DNA from: Halovenus sp. | GTDB lineage: Archaea; Halobacteriota; Halobacteria; Halobacteriales; Haloarculaceae | DNA length: 12,547 nucleotides | NCBI GenBank assembly: GCA_003551265.1 | Contig: PUMG01000083.1 | Span: forward strand, 1-12,547 | Reading direction: 5' to 3' | Part shown: positions 6,601-12,547 of the stretch, piece by piece | Layout: each line of letters begins with the position of its first letter | How positions within the stretch are numbered: position 1 is the first letter of the stretch | Notes under the pieces: model-generated | The model's input: the letters and a program-made list of their open reading frames with translations, nothing else | Database searches by the model: none | Told to the model about the DNA's origin: nothing | Made by a program: the position numbers and the translations under genes

Positions 6601-9600
6601 GCGTGTCACCTGTCACGCACGGATTTGTTGCCAGAATCCGGTGGTCAGGATGTTTCTCGACGTCGAAGGAGTGTTCTTTGTTCACCCGTTCGAGGTAGAT
6701 GACGCCTGGTTCGCCGTTCTCGTGAGCACCCTGGATAATACGGTCCCAGATCTCTTTTGCGGGAACCGAAAGCACCTCACCGACTTCGACGTACTCACCG
6801 AGACCGAACATATCGTACAGTTCTTTTGTCTCGGGGGTCGCGACGTGAGGCTCTTCGGTTCGGGGGTTGGTGAACGTGTACTCCTCGTCGTTTTTCAGCG
6901 CTTCCATGAAGCCGTCGGTCACACCAACGGAGATGTTGAAGTTCGAGAGGTGGCCCTCGACGGCGTTTCGGAGATGCTCTGGAACCCGCCCGTCCTCGTC
7001 GATGAGTTCGCGCGCCTCCTCCAGTGCGTCAGCGAACGAGGTGTGCGTGAAGTCGTCTGGGTCGTTGAGTCGCAGCGTGTTGGCGAGGGAGACGTCCTTG
7101 TTCTTGGCGTGGATGAACTGGATGACGTCGGGGTGAGAGACGCGCATCACACCCATCTGCGCACCCCGTCTGGTTCCTCCCTGCGCGATTGTTTCGCAGT
7201 TGTGAACAACGATATCCTCCGCGACGTACGTGTGTGTCTCTGCCACTTCGGCGTTGTAGACCGGACCCTCGTACTCCACGTGTTCGATGGAGTCGATCGC
7301 GACGACCTCGCGTCCGTTTGCCTGTTTCGTCCGGTCACGCGGTGCAAACTCGTCGTCGACATCCTCGAACAGCACCTCGAGTGGCGTGCCCAGCGCCGTG
7401 CTCACGCTGACACCAATCCCGTACGTCGGTTGTCTGTCCTCCGGTTCGCGGTCGTGGCGTGAGAACTGGACACCACAGCGCAACCCGACCTGGAATGCGA
7501 AGTCGACGATCTCCTCGTTGACGAGTTTCAGCTTCGCTCGCTGACTCTTGCCCCGCTTTTCCAGCCGTCCATCTCCTGCAAACAGTGTCTCGAGAACGCG
7601 TGCTTGCGTCTCCACCGGTGCGTGCCAGAGAACATCAGGTACCTGCTTTTCCGCCGCGCCAGTCCCGAACAGACTGTCGACGAACTGGGCGAAACTCGAG
7701 TGTTCTGCGTGGACGTGGAGGGTATTCCGGTCCTCGACGACCTGAATACGAGACGGTACTCCGAACGCATCCAGCGCGTCCTGAATCTCGCGTGCTCCCT
7801 CGCGCTCGTCACTGTGAAGCGTGAACGTCACAGTCGACGGTATCCCTCGCTGGTAGACGACACAGCCCTCTGCCAGGTACCAGCCAGCGAGCGTTGCAAA
7901 CGCTTCGACTGGGACCTCATCGGTGAGTGGCGCTGGCTCCACTCCTTTCGTGGCTCTGTAGTACTCCCGGTTGACGGCGATTCCGCCATCAGTAAACACC
8001 AGTGGCCCGCTCGCAACGTCATCGAGAGAGATGGTGTCGTCGAGTGTGAGGTCGTTGCTCTCCCGTGAGTGACCGAGAACGAGCAGGTCGCCTTCGGTCA
8101 GGTCCTCCGCGTCGACCCACTCGAACCCGCCGTCGCGGACCACTTTGAACGGGTGCTCTCCGGTTGCCCGGATCGGCCTGTTGAGCCGTTTCGGAACGAT
8201 TTCGACGATATCCTCCTCGACGTAGCGTTCCATCGTTTCGACGACTGGCTGTCTCTCGCCGTTCTCGTCGATTACCAGCTCACCTCTCGATAACTCCTCG
8301 ATCGGACGCTGTCCCTCGGGAGTCAACACCCGCGTCCCTGGCGGGAAACACATCTGGTCGAATGTGCGCATGAAGGTGATTGGGCCAGAAGCGATACCGC
8401 CAGTCGAGCCGACTGCATCGCCGTAGGGTCTGAGCCGCCAGAACGCATATCCCATTCCGCCGCCGCTGTTGTGGGAGACAACAGAGCTTGCGACGTACTC
8501 GTGGTTGTCAGCGACGGTGACATCGTAGACCGTGTCAGTGCCACTTTCCTCGACGGTGTGCACAGGTACCTCCCACGTCCCGTCAGCACGAACCGTTCCG
8601 ACTGTCGTCCCGTTGTAGGTTGCCCCGTCGAGTGTCTCACTCATCTGCTCGTTCCGACTGTCAACGAAGCCGACACGTTCACTGAAGCGTTCGAGCCCAC
8701 GTTTGCCCGTCACACCGACGTTGTAGTACTCTCGCTCTTCGGAGTCGAGCTCCCAGACGAGCGCTGGCATCCCGAGACCGATCAGCAGCTGCTGGACCTC
8801 ATCACAGAGCGCTTCAGAGGCGGTCCAGAGCCGTGGATACCGCCCCTTCTGCAGACTTCCATCAGTCGAGAAGAGACCACGGAGGAACGCACCGGCACTC
8901 TCGTGGTCCGCCTTCCAGATCTGTGAAGGCACGCGTGCCGACGGGGCATCGGGCTTTGCCTCTCCGAAGTTAGCAAGCCACCAGCGTCGAATCTCGTGAC
9001 TGTGTAAAATCGCCTCGTAACAGCCGCTGTCCCAGCGCCAGTTGAGTCCCTCGTCGAACAGCTGTCGACACAGGCGGTCGGCGTGTTCGAGCGTCTCCTC
9101 ACGGTGGAGGTGGAATCGAATGCCGTCTTTGTGGAGCGAGCCGTCACCGACCCACATCCCGAGTAGTTCGGCCAGTTCGGGTGTGAGCATCTCCGGCTGG
9201 GTGACAACCTTGACCGCGTCACCGTTCGAATCCAGTGACTGCTGTTCACGGTACCGTGCTACCGTTCTCGTCGAAACCCCGAGCTCGTCGGCGACTGCGC
9301 TATCAGAGTAGCCTGCCTCGTACAACCGGTCGAACGAATCGGTGTTGAAGCCCACATCGCCACGTGTTCGACCACCCGGCCCGTTCGAATCGAGACCAAG
9401 TTCGTGTGCCCGCCGCCGCTGGATAGTCGAGGCAGAACACTCCAGCGCGTCCGCAATCTCGTAGTCTGAGAGCCCGTCAGCGTACAGCTCCAGAATTTCG
9501 TCGTTCGAGACCACCCGGTTCGTTTCCCACTGTCCCCCTGCGGGAACGATTGTCAGTTCCTCCGTCTCGTCGGTGTCAGGGAGCCATCCCAGTCGAACCG

Positions 9601-10465
9601 AGAGTGTCTGGCCGGGTTCTATCTCGTCGATTCGAGTCCAGTCACCATCGACGAGCAGTTCGTGATTCGGTGTTCCCGTGAGTTCGATGCCCGCCTCTGT
9701 TCCCACGAGATACACGGGCGCGTCATCGTACGCATGTGTTTCCTCGACGGTTCGACTCCGGTGGCCTGTGCCATCGCGTTGCCGGATTTCGTCGCCCGGT
9801 TCGACGTCCGCAATCGAGATGACTCCTTTCCCGTCGACGTGGACAGTCGTCTCCGCCGTCAGACACTGGAAGACCTGTGCGGCTTCTTTCGCTGTCTGGT
9901 GGATGTCGTCGATGTCGTCTTCCGGTGAGTCGACAAAACAGGCTGAGAGCTGCTGGAGTTCGTCCCCGGCGTTCATCAGCGTCGGACTGTTCGGCGTGAA
10001 GTCCAGTTTCTCCATGCTCTCCTGGAACTCGCCGGCGACACCCTCGACGTGCTCGCGGACGCTCTCGGGAAGCGCAGGAACAATCGTATCGTACGCGAAC
10101 TTGTTGACGTTGTACTCAGAGAGCGTCGTATCGACGTCGTCGTCGGCTGTGACGCCCTTGCCGAACACCTCGGCCGCGAGTTCGTCACGGCGCGGGTGAC
10201 CGGGTTTGAGCTGTGCTGGCGTGACCGTAACTTCGACACCCTGGTTGCGCGCTTCGAAGACAGCCTCTGCCAGCGCGACGTTCTTCGCAACGCGCTCGAA
10301 CAGCTCCTCCTGTGTCTCGGTTAGCTCACCGTTGCTGTCCTTGCGGAGATACCGCGCCGGGAGAATATTGTAGTAGGCGTTGTCGGTGAGACGCTCCTCC
10401 AGCGTCTCGCCCGTCGTCCGCTTGACCGGGAGCGTCAGGTCATCAGCCCCGACTTCCTGGCTCAT
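3674..10465 (-). CDS. nrdJ: Adenosylcobalamin-dependent (class II) ribonucleotide reductase with three inteins
   Basis: This enzyme reduces ribonucleotides to deoxyribonucleotides in the cytoplasm, starting its radical from coenzyme B12 and so not needing oxygen. The 2263-aa precursor divides into exteins 1-200, 667-705, 1090-1282 and 1655-2263, which join to 1041 aa. Family motifs are TPNSPTLMNAG (157-167), redox Cys176 in LSACF, SGGGMGYAFWRLRP (667-680), and the active-site Asn1281-Pro / Cys1655-Gly-Glu1657. Cys1655 is the expected thiyl-radical residue, and Cys1666, eleven residues on, is the redox partner as in Thermotoga NrdJ (C322/C333). PTGTTS (1848-1853) binds substrate phosphate. The C-terminus is a zinc ribbon with Cys2238, 2241, 2252, 2255, 2258 and 2263. 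The ATG at 10465 has a strong ribosome-binding site. The frame is intact across all inteins, so nothing suggests a pseudogene. Confidence 0.97.
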   Translation of the reverse strand: MSQEVGADDLTLPVKRTTGETLEERLTDNAYYNILPARYLRKDSNGELTETQEELFERVAKNVALAEAVFEARNQGVEVTVTPAQLKPGHPRRDELAAEVFGKGVTADDDVDTTLSEYNVNKFAYDTIVPALPESVREHVEGVAGEFQESMEKLDFTPNSPTLMNAGDELQQLSACFVDSPEDDIDDIHQTAKEAAQVFQCLTAETTVHVDGKGVISIADVEPGDEIRQRDGTGHRSRTVEETHAYDDAPVYLVGTEAGIELTGTPNHELLVDGDWTRIDEIEPGQTLSVRLGWLPDTDETEELTIVPAGGQWETNRVVSNDEILELYADGLSDYEIADALECSASTIQRRRAHELGLDSNGPGGRTRGDVGFNTDSFDRLYEAGYSDSAVADELGVSTRTVARYREQQSLDSNGDAVKVVTQPEMLTPELAELLGMWVGDGSLHKDGIRFHLHREETLEHADRLCRQLFDEGLNWRWDSGCYEAILHSHEIRRWWLANFGEAKPDAPSARVPSQIWKADHESAGAFLRGLFSTDGSLQKGRYPRLWTASEALCDEVQQLLIGLGMPALVWELDSEEREYYNVGVTGKRGLERFSERVGFVDSRNEQMSETLDGATYNGTTVGTVRADGTWEVPVHTVEESGTDTVYDVTVADNHEYVASSVVSHNSGGGMGYAFWRLRPYGDAVGSTGGIASGPITFMRTFDQMCFPPGTRVLTPEGQRPIEELSRGELVIDENGERQPVVETMERYVEEDIVEIVPKRLNRPIRATGEHPFKVVRDGGFEWVDAEDLTEGDLLVLGHSRESNDLTLDDTISLDDVASGPLVFTDGGIAVNREYYRATKGVEPAPLTDEVPVEAFATLAGWYLAEGCVVYQRGIPSTVTFTLHSDEREGAREIQDALDAFGVPSRIQVVEDRNTLHVHAEHSSFAQFVDSLFGTGAAEKQVPDVLWHAPVETQARVLETLFAGDGRLEKRGKSQRAKLKLVNEEIVDFAFQVGLRCGVQFSRHDREPEDRQPTYGIGVSVSTALGTPLEVLFEDVDDEFAPRDRTKQANGREVVAIDSIEHVEYEGPVYNAEVAETHTYVAEDIVVHNCETIAQGGTRRGAQMGVMRVSHPDVIQFIHAKNKDVSLANTLRLNDPDDFTHTSFADALEEARELIDEDGRVPEHLRNAVEGHLSNFNISVGVTDGFMEALKNDEEYTFTNPRTEEPHVATPETKELYDMFGLGEYVEVGEVLSVPAKEIWDRIIQGAHENGEPGVIYLERVNKEHSFDVEKHPDHRILATNPCVTGDTLISTENGLVPAEELYEAGVATDVVVDGRLSEETVKEASSVYRTGEKDVYKLTTDEGYEIRLTEDHRVMTDQGWTETGSLNEGDTVHIQNRKGKFGNHGTAAEGRVLGWLVGDGHLKHGEKRAVLNFYDSDTQISEKFASDVNKVVREPTGNADYEIGVSEISRSDDYRGAGALEQRIRSERLYEVAENTGLVDEKLRVPDTVMRGSEEMAKGFLRALFSADGSVQGNPEKGVSVRLTSIDARMLKDVQRLLLNFGIFSKLYEERHEAGKNELPDGNFGTAEYETQAVHDLVISKDSLVRFREEIGFLLEEKNVALDTKLAEYDRGPYADRFEATVKSVERDGHETVYDLTEPDTHSFLGNGFVVHNCGEQPLEEYEACNLGHINLSTLAATDAPDWRVWSAEHAEEYASQEDAIIAFLEEAIDWEEFDRRIEMGTRFLENVVTMSDFPVEKIEETVREMRKIGLGIMGLAQLYIQLGMKYGSDPANEVARQLMTHINHRSKWASHELALERGSFAEWENSKYANPTEYREWFEHQTGLNADNYAESGFKIRNHNTTTIAPTGTTSMVGNTTGGCEPIYNVAYYKNVSDDVQGDEMLVEFDDYFLRVLEANDIDVEEVKQEAQEQMANNVFDGVESLSTVPNSISELFVTTGDLSAKEHASIQTACQEGVDSAISKTVNAPNDSTAEDAKEVFEYIYDNGGKGVTYYRDGTRSKQVLTTRAKNTEFADENEAASVIVEQIQELFGGIEGFLENEDVRAELDADLDELFDPGVQYAEKKPRPDQLHGVTQRIDTGYGKLYVTINEDPATGEPFELFANTGHSGGFTNSFTDALAKTISVALRSGVDPYEIVDKLQGIRSPKVAWDKGEQINSIPDAFGTALRRYLDDEIDRAYPDQATLEETADRTNGEAASGTEVADPEDRETDGGAVGRDVGSIEDDHQRIIDAGENPECPECGSLSLYYSEGCKTCESCGWSEC
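5504..6619 (-). mobile_element. Intein 3 of NrdJ (372 aa), at the catalytic cysteine
   Basis: The intein covers precursor residues 1283-1654, between ILATNP and CGEQPLEEYEAC. Block A is CVTGDTLISTENG, block B IRLTEDHRVMT, and the end GNGFVVHN followed by Cys+1. That Cys+1 is the enzyme's thiyl-radical cysteine. The LAGLIDADG motifs are VLGWLVGDGH (111-120) and FLRALFSADG (219-228), both with Asp. The residue before the intein is Pro, the same NP/CGE site as the mini-intein of Methanothermobacter RIR1. Its DNA is visibly lower in GC than the flanking extein (two sampled 60-base rows are 52-53% against 67% in an extein row), which fits more recent arrival. Confidence 0.93.
7199..8350 (-). mobile_element. 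Intein 2 of NrdJ (384 aa) with LAGLIDADG endonuclease
   Basis: The intein covers precursor residues 706-1089, inserted 39 residues after intein 1, between FDQM and CETIAQGGTRRG. Block A is CFPPGTRVLTPEG, block B RATGEHPFKV, and the end EDIVVHN followed by Cys+1, a standard Cys/Asn/Cys arrangement. The LAGLIDADG motifs are TLAGWYLAEG (153-162) and VLETLFAGDG (252-261), with acidic Glu161 and Asp260. A Glu in the first motif is common, so this is not evidence of decay. No added HTH region is seen. It looks competent for splicing and probably homing. Confidence 0.93.
8468..9865 (-). mobile_element. Intein 1 of NrdJ (466 aa) with LAGLIDADG and tandem HTH
   Basis: The intein covers precursor residues 201-666, between VFQ and SGGGMGYAF. 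Block A starts with Cys1 (CLTAETTVHV), block B is ELTGTPNHELL with Thr and His, and the end is VVSHN followed by a Ser+1 nucleophile, so it mixes an N-terminal Cys with a downstream Ser. LAGLIDADG motifs are LLGMWVGDG (intein residues 234-242) and FLRGLFSTDG (327-336), both with Asp, so the homing endonuclease looks active. Unusually, about 100 residues between block B and the first LAGLIDADG motif hold two helix-turn-helix units. The boundaries follow from the conserved extein motif and the Cys/His-Asn rule and are exact to the residue, assuming standard splicing. Confidence 0.93.
9221..9487 (-). repeat. Duplicated helix-turn-helix module inside intein 1
   Basis: Intein residues 127-162 and 181-215 are two similar units. 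Both begin with LY, continue G-x-SD....AD.L..S..T......., and end in LDSNG. Each fits a homeodomain-like or resolvase-like helix-turn-helix; the recognition helices are near ASTIQRRR and TRTVARYR. The 54-residue period and the shared LDSNG tail suggest internal duplication. The likely role is extra DNA recognition by the homing endonuclease, which is inference. Confidence 0.75.
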
Positions 10466-10471
10466 ACGCGC

Positions 10472-10478
10472 TCACCTC
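10472..10478 (-). promoter_or_regulatory. nrdJ: Ribosome-binding site of nrdJ
   Basis: On the minus strand this reads GAGGTGA, fully complementary to the TCACCTC at the 3' end of archaeal 16S rRNA, six bases before the ATG at 10465. It fixes the nrdJ start and shows the message has a leader, unlike the likely leaderless genes elsewhere in the window. Confidence 0.8.
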
Positions 10479-10563
10479 GCCGCGCTCTTTTCGGCCCAAT
10501 GCACCGTGTCTGTGGCGTACCCATTACTATCATCTTTGACGGAATTCGCTTGGTTTTCTGACT

Positions 10564-10578
10564 CCAATAATGCTTCGG
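10564..10578 (-). promoter_or_regulatory. nrdJ: Candidate nrdJ promoter
   Basis: The minus strand reads CCGAAGCATTATTGG: a BRE-like CCGAAG followed by an ATTATT box. Initiation about 26 bases downstream would give a leader of roughly 75 bases that includes the GAGGTGA site. Alternatives on the same strand are ATTATAG (near 10613-10619) and CTTAAG (10688-10693), so the choice is tentative. Confidence 0.35.
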
Positions 10579-10730
10579 TCGAGCGATTTGTCCAGACACA
10601 TAGAGTTGAAACTATAATGAAACGTGTGCCGCGGAACGCGTCTCCCACGGGGGCAACCCTGTCGGACTACTCTAACGGAACTCACCCTCTTAAGCGTGAG
10701 TGGACCGGAGTGAAAGTGAAGCTGACGCGC

Positions 10731-10736
10731 AAAAAA
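10731..10736 (-). terminator. T-run downstream of trpG
   Basis: The minus strand has TTTTTT 80 bases after the trpG stop, ahead of the nrdJ promoter region. Archaeal transcription often ends at T-runs without a hairpin. It is the only run of six T in the spacer and would separate the trp unit from nrdJ. Confidence 0.4.
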
Positions 10737-10815
10737 TCGAAGACTGCGACTGTACGTCCAGTGGAACAGAAGGGGGGTTTCGACTGGAGGTTTACCGACC
10801 TGTTTGCACGCTCGG

Positions 10816-11406
10816 TTACACACACGAGAGGAAGTTTCGGACGAGGTCGTGGCCGACTGCAGTCAGCACGGATTCAGGGTGGAACTGGACGCATTCGAGG
10901 GGATACTCACGGTGGCGGACGCCCATGACGAGTTCGTGTCCGTTCACCGTCGTCGTCGCGCTCACCTCGAAACACTCGGGGACGTCCGTCGCAACGAGCG
11001 AGTGATACCGCCCACCCTGAAAGTCCTGCTCCAGTCCGCGATAGATGCCACGACCGTCGTGTTCGACCGGGAACGCTTTGCCGTGGATCGGTTCAGGTGC
11101 GTGTCCGACCTCGCCGCCGTAGGCGTAGACTGCCGCTTCGAGACCCAGACAGACACCGAGAGTCGGTATGTCGGGGCTGAGTTCCCGGAGAACTGCAGTG
11201 CTGACGCCAACGTCGCGTTCGTTGGCCGGGTGACCGGGTCCGGGAGAGATGACGATAGCGTCAGGTTCTGCAGCCTTCACTGTCGCGAGCGAAGTAGTGT
11301 TTCGGATGACCTCGGTGCTGGCATGTTCGCTGACGTACTCGACCAGGTTGTACGTGAACGAATCGAAGTTGTCGACGAACAGAACCTGTTTGTGTTGGTC
11401 GGTCAT
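10816..11406 (-). CDS. trpG: Anthranilate synthase component II (glutamine amidotransferase)
   Basis: This 196-aa class I glutamine amidotransferase supplies ammonia to TrpE for conversion of chorismate to anthranilate, the first step of tryptophan synthesis. VDNFDSFTYNLVEY (11-24), ISPGPGHP (53-60), the nucleophile Cys86 in GVCLG, and His176 and Glu178 in QFHPES form the expected triad and flanking motifs. HGKAFPVEHD is typical of the TrpG/PabA group. The motif after the nucleophile reads GVCLGLEAA rather than the usual GVCLGHQ. Its ATG overlaps the trpE stop as ATGA, and no ribosome-binding site is seen upstream, so translation is probably coupled to trpE. A role in aminodeoxychorismate synthesis cannot be excluded from this gene alone, but the neighbouring TrpE favours tryptophan. 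Confidence 0.92.
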   Translation of the reverse strand: MTDQHKQVLFVDNFDSFTYNLVEYVSEHASTEVIRNTTSLATVKAAEPDAIVISPGPGHPANERDVGVSTAVLRELSPDIPTLGVCLGLEAAVYAYGGEVGHAPEPIHGKAFPVEHDGRGIYRGLEQDFQGGRYHSLVATDVPECFEVSATTTVNGHELVMGVRHREYPLECVQFHPESVLTAVGHDLVRNFLSCV

Positions 11407-12547
11407 CGCTGAGAGTGGGTGTTGTGAGTAATCTGCGCAGGGCGAGTTCCTCCGAGTGTTTCGAGCGCGTCGAGCACGCCGTTCATCTTTGTTCGTGTCT
11501 CCTCGTACTCTGCCTCTGGGTCACTGTCAGCGACGATACCGGCACCGGCCTGTACGACGAGACGGTGTCTGGCGTTCTTTTTGCTGGACGTGCGTTCACC
11601 GTCGTCGAGTCTTTCGAGCAGCGCTGACCGGATGACGATAGCGAAGTCAGCGTCACCCTGCCAGGAGACGTAGCCGACGCCGCCGCCATAGATACCCCGG
11701 GGCTCTGCTTCGAGTTCGTCGATGAGTTCCATCGCTCGAACTTTGGGCGCGCCCGAAAGTGTCCCCGGGGGAAAGGCGGCCTTCACCACGTCGAAGGCAT
11801 CGTACTCCTCGGCGAGGGTTCCCGTCACGGTCGACTCGATGTGCTGGACGTGAGAGTACTTGAGCACGTTCATGAACTCCGGGACCCGAACGCTCCCGGC
11901 GTCAGCGACCCGGCGGACGTCGTTGCGTGCGAGGTCGACGAGCATCGTGTGTTCTGCTCGTTCCTTGTCGTCGGCGAGCAACTCGCCCGCGAGTCTGCGG
12001 TCTTCGACCGGGCTGGTGCCACGCGGACAGGTGCCTGCAATCGGGTTCGAGACGATTCGGCCGTCCCCGACGGAGACGAGCGTCTCGGGACTCGCCCCGA
12101 CGATTGCCCGGTCCCCGTAGGCGAGCAGATACATGTACGGCGAGGGGTTCACCTCCCGCAGAGCTTCGTACAGACCGAGCGGGTCAATCTCGCCGTACAG
12201 TTCGTGTCGACGGGAGATGACACCCTGGTAGATTTCACCGTCGAAAACCGCCTCTTTCGCGGTCTCAACTGCTCGTTCGTACTCCTCGCGCGCTCCAACA
12301 CGCTCGCGTTCACACACCAGCCCTCCGGTTTCAACCGGGTCCGCCTCTGTCAGCAGCGTGTGCACGCGCTCGGTTTCGTCGACGAGCACATCGTAGCGCT
12401 CACCAGCGTCGTCATCCGGCCGGATGACTGGTGTATACACGAGTGAGACGGCTTCTTTGGCGTGGTCGAACACCACGGTCTTCGTGTTCAGGACGAACTG
12501 TGCGTCCGGAACGCTGGATTCCGGTCTCTCTATGCCTACCTCCGACA
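11403..12547 (-). CDS. trpE: Anthranilate synthase component I, 5' end outside window
   Basis: This is the chorismate-binding subunit that, with TrpG, makes anthranilate. 380 C-terminal residues are visible. The frame stays open to the window edge, and the residues before an in-frame GTG at 12476 (PDAQFVLNTKTV) still look like the family, so the start lies outside. Numbered from that GTG, motifs are FDGEIYQGVISR (78-89), NPSPYMYLL (110-118), GASPETLV (127-134), SNPIAGTCPRG (143-153) and DLARND (181-186), then FPPGTLSGAPKVRAMELIDE. This is the chorismate-binding core of anthranilate synthase and its relatives. The missing N-terminal part would contain the usual tryptophan feedback site. In Haloferax, trpE and trpG lie in a trpDFEG cluster, so trpD and trpF may be upstream. 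Isochorismate or aminodeoxychorismate synthase are less likely given the linked trpG. Confidence 0.92.
   Translation of the reverse strand, partial: SEVGIERPESSVPDAQFVLNTKTVVFDHAKEAVSLVYTPVIRPDDDAGERYDVLVDETERVHTLLTEADPVETGGLVCERERVGAREEYERAVETAKEAVFDGEIYQGVISRRHELYGEIDPLGLYEALREVNPSPYMYLLAYGDRAIVGASPETLVSVGDGRIVSNPIAGTCPRGTSPVEDRRLAGELLADDKERAEHTMLVDLARNDVRRVADAGSVRVPEFMNVLKYSHVQHIESTVTGTLAEEYDAFDVVKAAFPPGTLSGAPKVRAMELIDELEAEPRGIYGGGVGYVSWQGDADFAIVIRSALLERLDDGERTSSKKNARHRLVVQAGAGIVADSDPEAEYEETRTKMNGVLDALETLGGTRPAQITHNTHSQR

Larger units (their letters stand above)
10466..10815. other. 350-base intergenic region between trpG and nrdJ
   Basis: No convincing gene is present. It holds the nrdJ ribosome-binding site, at least one promoter-like element for nrdJ, a T-run on the minus strand 80 bases after trpG (candidate terminator), an inverted repeat ACTCAC/GTGAGT (10680-10685 and 10696-10701) around the palindrome CTTAAG, and a plus-strand TATA-like sequence near 10613. 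The AT-rich stretch around 10560-10620 stands out from the flanking genes. I see no tRNA and no recognisable riboswitch. Confidence 0.7.

Noticed and set aside
6407..7462. Long plus-strand open frame (351 aa) opposite nrdJ
   Set aside because: It is antisense to the conserved extein 3 and inteins 2 and 3. Its translation has no recognisable domain, and long antisense frames are expected in GC-rich haloarchaeal genes.
8465..9868. Intein 1 as an independent HTH regulator or endonuclease gene
   Set aside because: The frame continues without stop into the conserved reductase on both sides, and the splicing blocks are complete; it is an in-frame intein.
10466..10620. Cobalamin riboswitch or NrdR box upstream of nrdJ
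   Set aside because: A B12-using enzyme with a leader prompted the search. I see no B12-box-like core and no pair of NrdR-type palindromes, only a short AGTT-GA-AACT repeat at 10604-10613.
10380..10928. 182-aa plus-strand frame spanning the nrdJ start, the spacer and trpG
   Set aside because: It overlaps two solid genes on the other strand and has low-complexity composition and no family resemblance.
1..12547. tRNA genes, CRISPR arrays and insertion sequences
   Set aside because: No cloverleaf-like sequence, no regularly spaced direct repeats and no transposase frame were found on either strand.

Overview
This window is haloarchaeal chromosome (class Halobacteria). The proteins are rich in Asp and Glu. 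The promoters look archaeal, with BRE/TATA-like boxes about 25 bases upstream of nearly leaderless starts. The gene content is typical of this group: a haloarchaeal glutamate dehydrogenase, a TbsP/DUF5821 regulator, a CPxC micro-zinc-finger protein, a cobalamin-dependent class II ribonucleotide reductase full of inteins, and trpE-trpG. The genus cannot be fixed from this sequence alone.

Layout from left to right. (1) The 3' part of a glutamate dehydrogenase gene (+; its 5' end lies outside). (2) A 194-base convergent spacer holding a small hairpin and a striking 86-base nested inverted repeat. (3) A TbsP-like winged-helix regulator (-). (4) A 173-base divergent spacer with a promoter on each side and a perfect 20-base palindrome. 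(5) A two-TM GIDE-domain membrane protein (+). (6) A 151-base convergent spacer. (7) A 39-aa zinc-finger protein (-), 13 bases behind (8) nrdJ (-), which fills more than half the window. (9) A 350-base spacer with the nrdJ ribosome-binding site, candidate promoters and a possible trp terminator. (10) trpG and (11) the 3' part of trpE (both -), joined by an ATGA overlap.

The highlight is nrdJ. One uninterrupted reading frame of 2263 codons encodes a 1041-aa class II ribonucleotide reductase split by three full-size inteins of 466, 384 and 372 aa. Intein sequence makes up 54% of the precursor. Each intein keeps its N-terminal Cys, block B Thr/His, two LAGLIDADG motifs with acidic residues, and a terminal His-Asn, so all three look able to splice and probably to home. 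All sit in strongly conserved enzyme motifs. The third is inserted directly before the cysteine that becomes the catalytic thiyl radical. The first carries a tandemly duplicated helix-turn-helix module between its splicing domain and its endonuclease core, which is the least ordinary architecture here.

The genes form separate transcription units rather than one pathway: nitrogen assimilation (gdh), sugar-related regulation by family analogy (tbsP), a membrane protein of unknown role (GIDE), deoxynucleotide synthesis (nrdJ plus the zinc-finger protein, probably co-transcribed), and the first step of tryptophan synthesis (trpEG).
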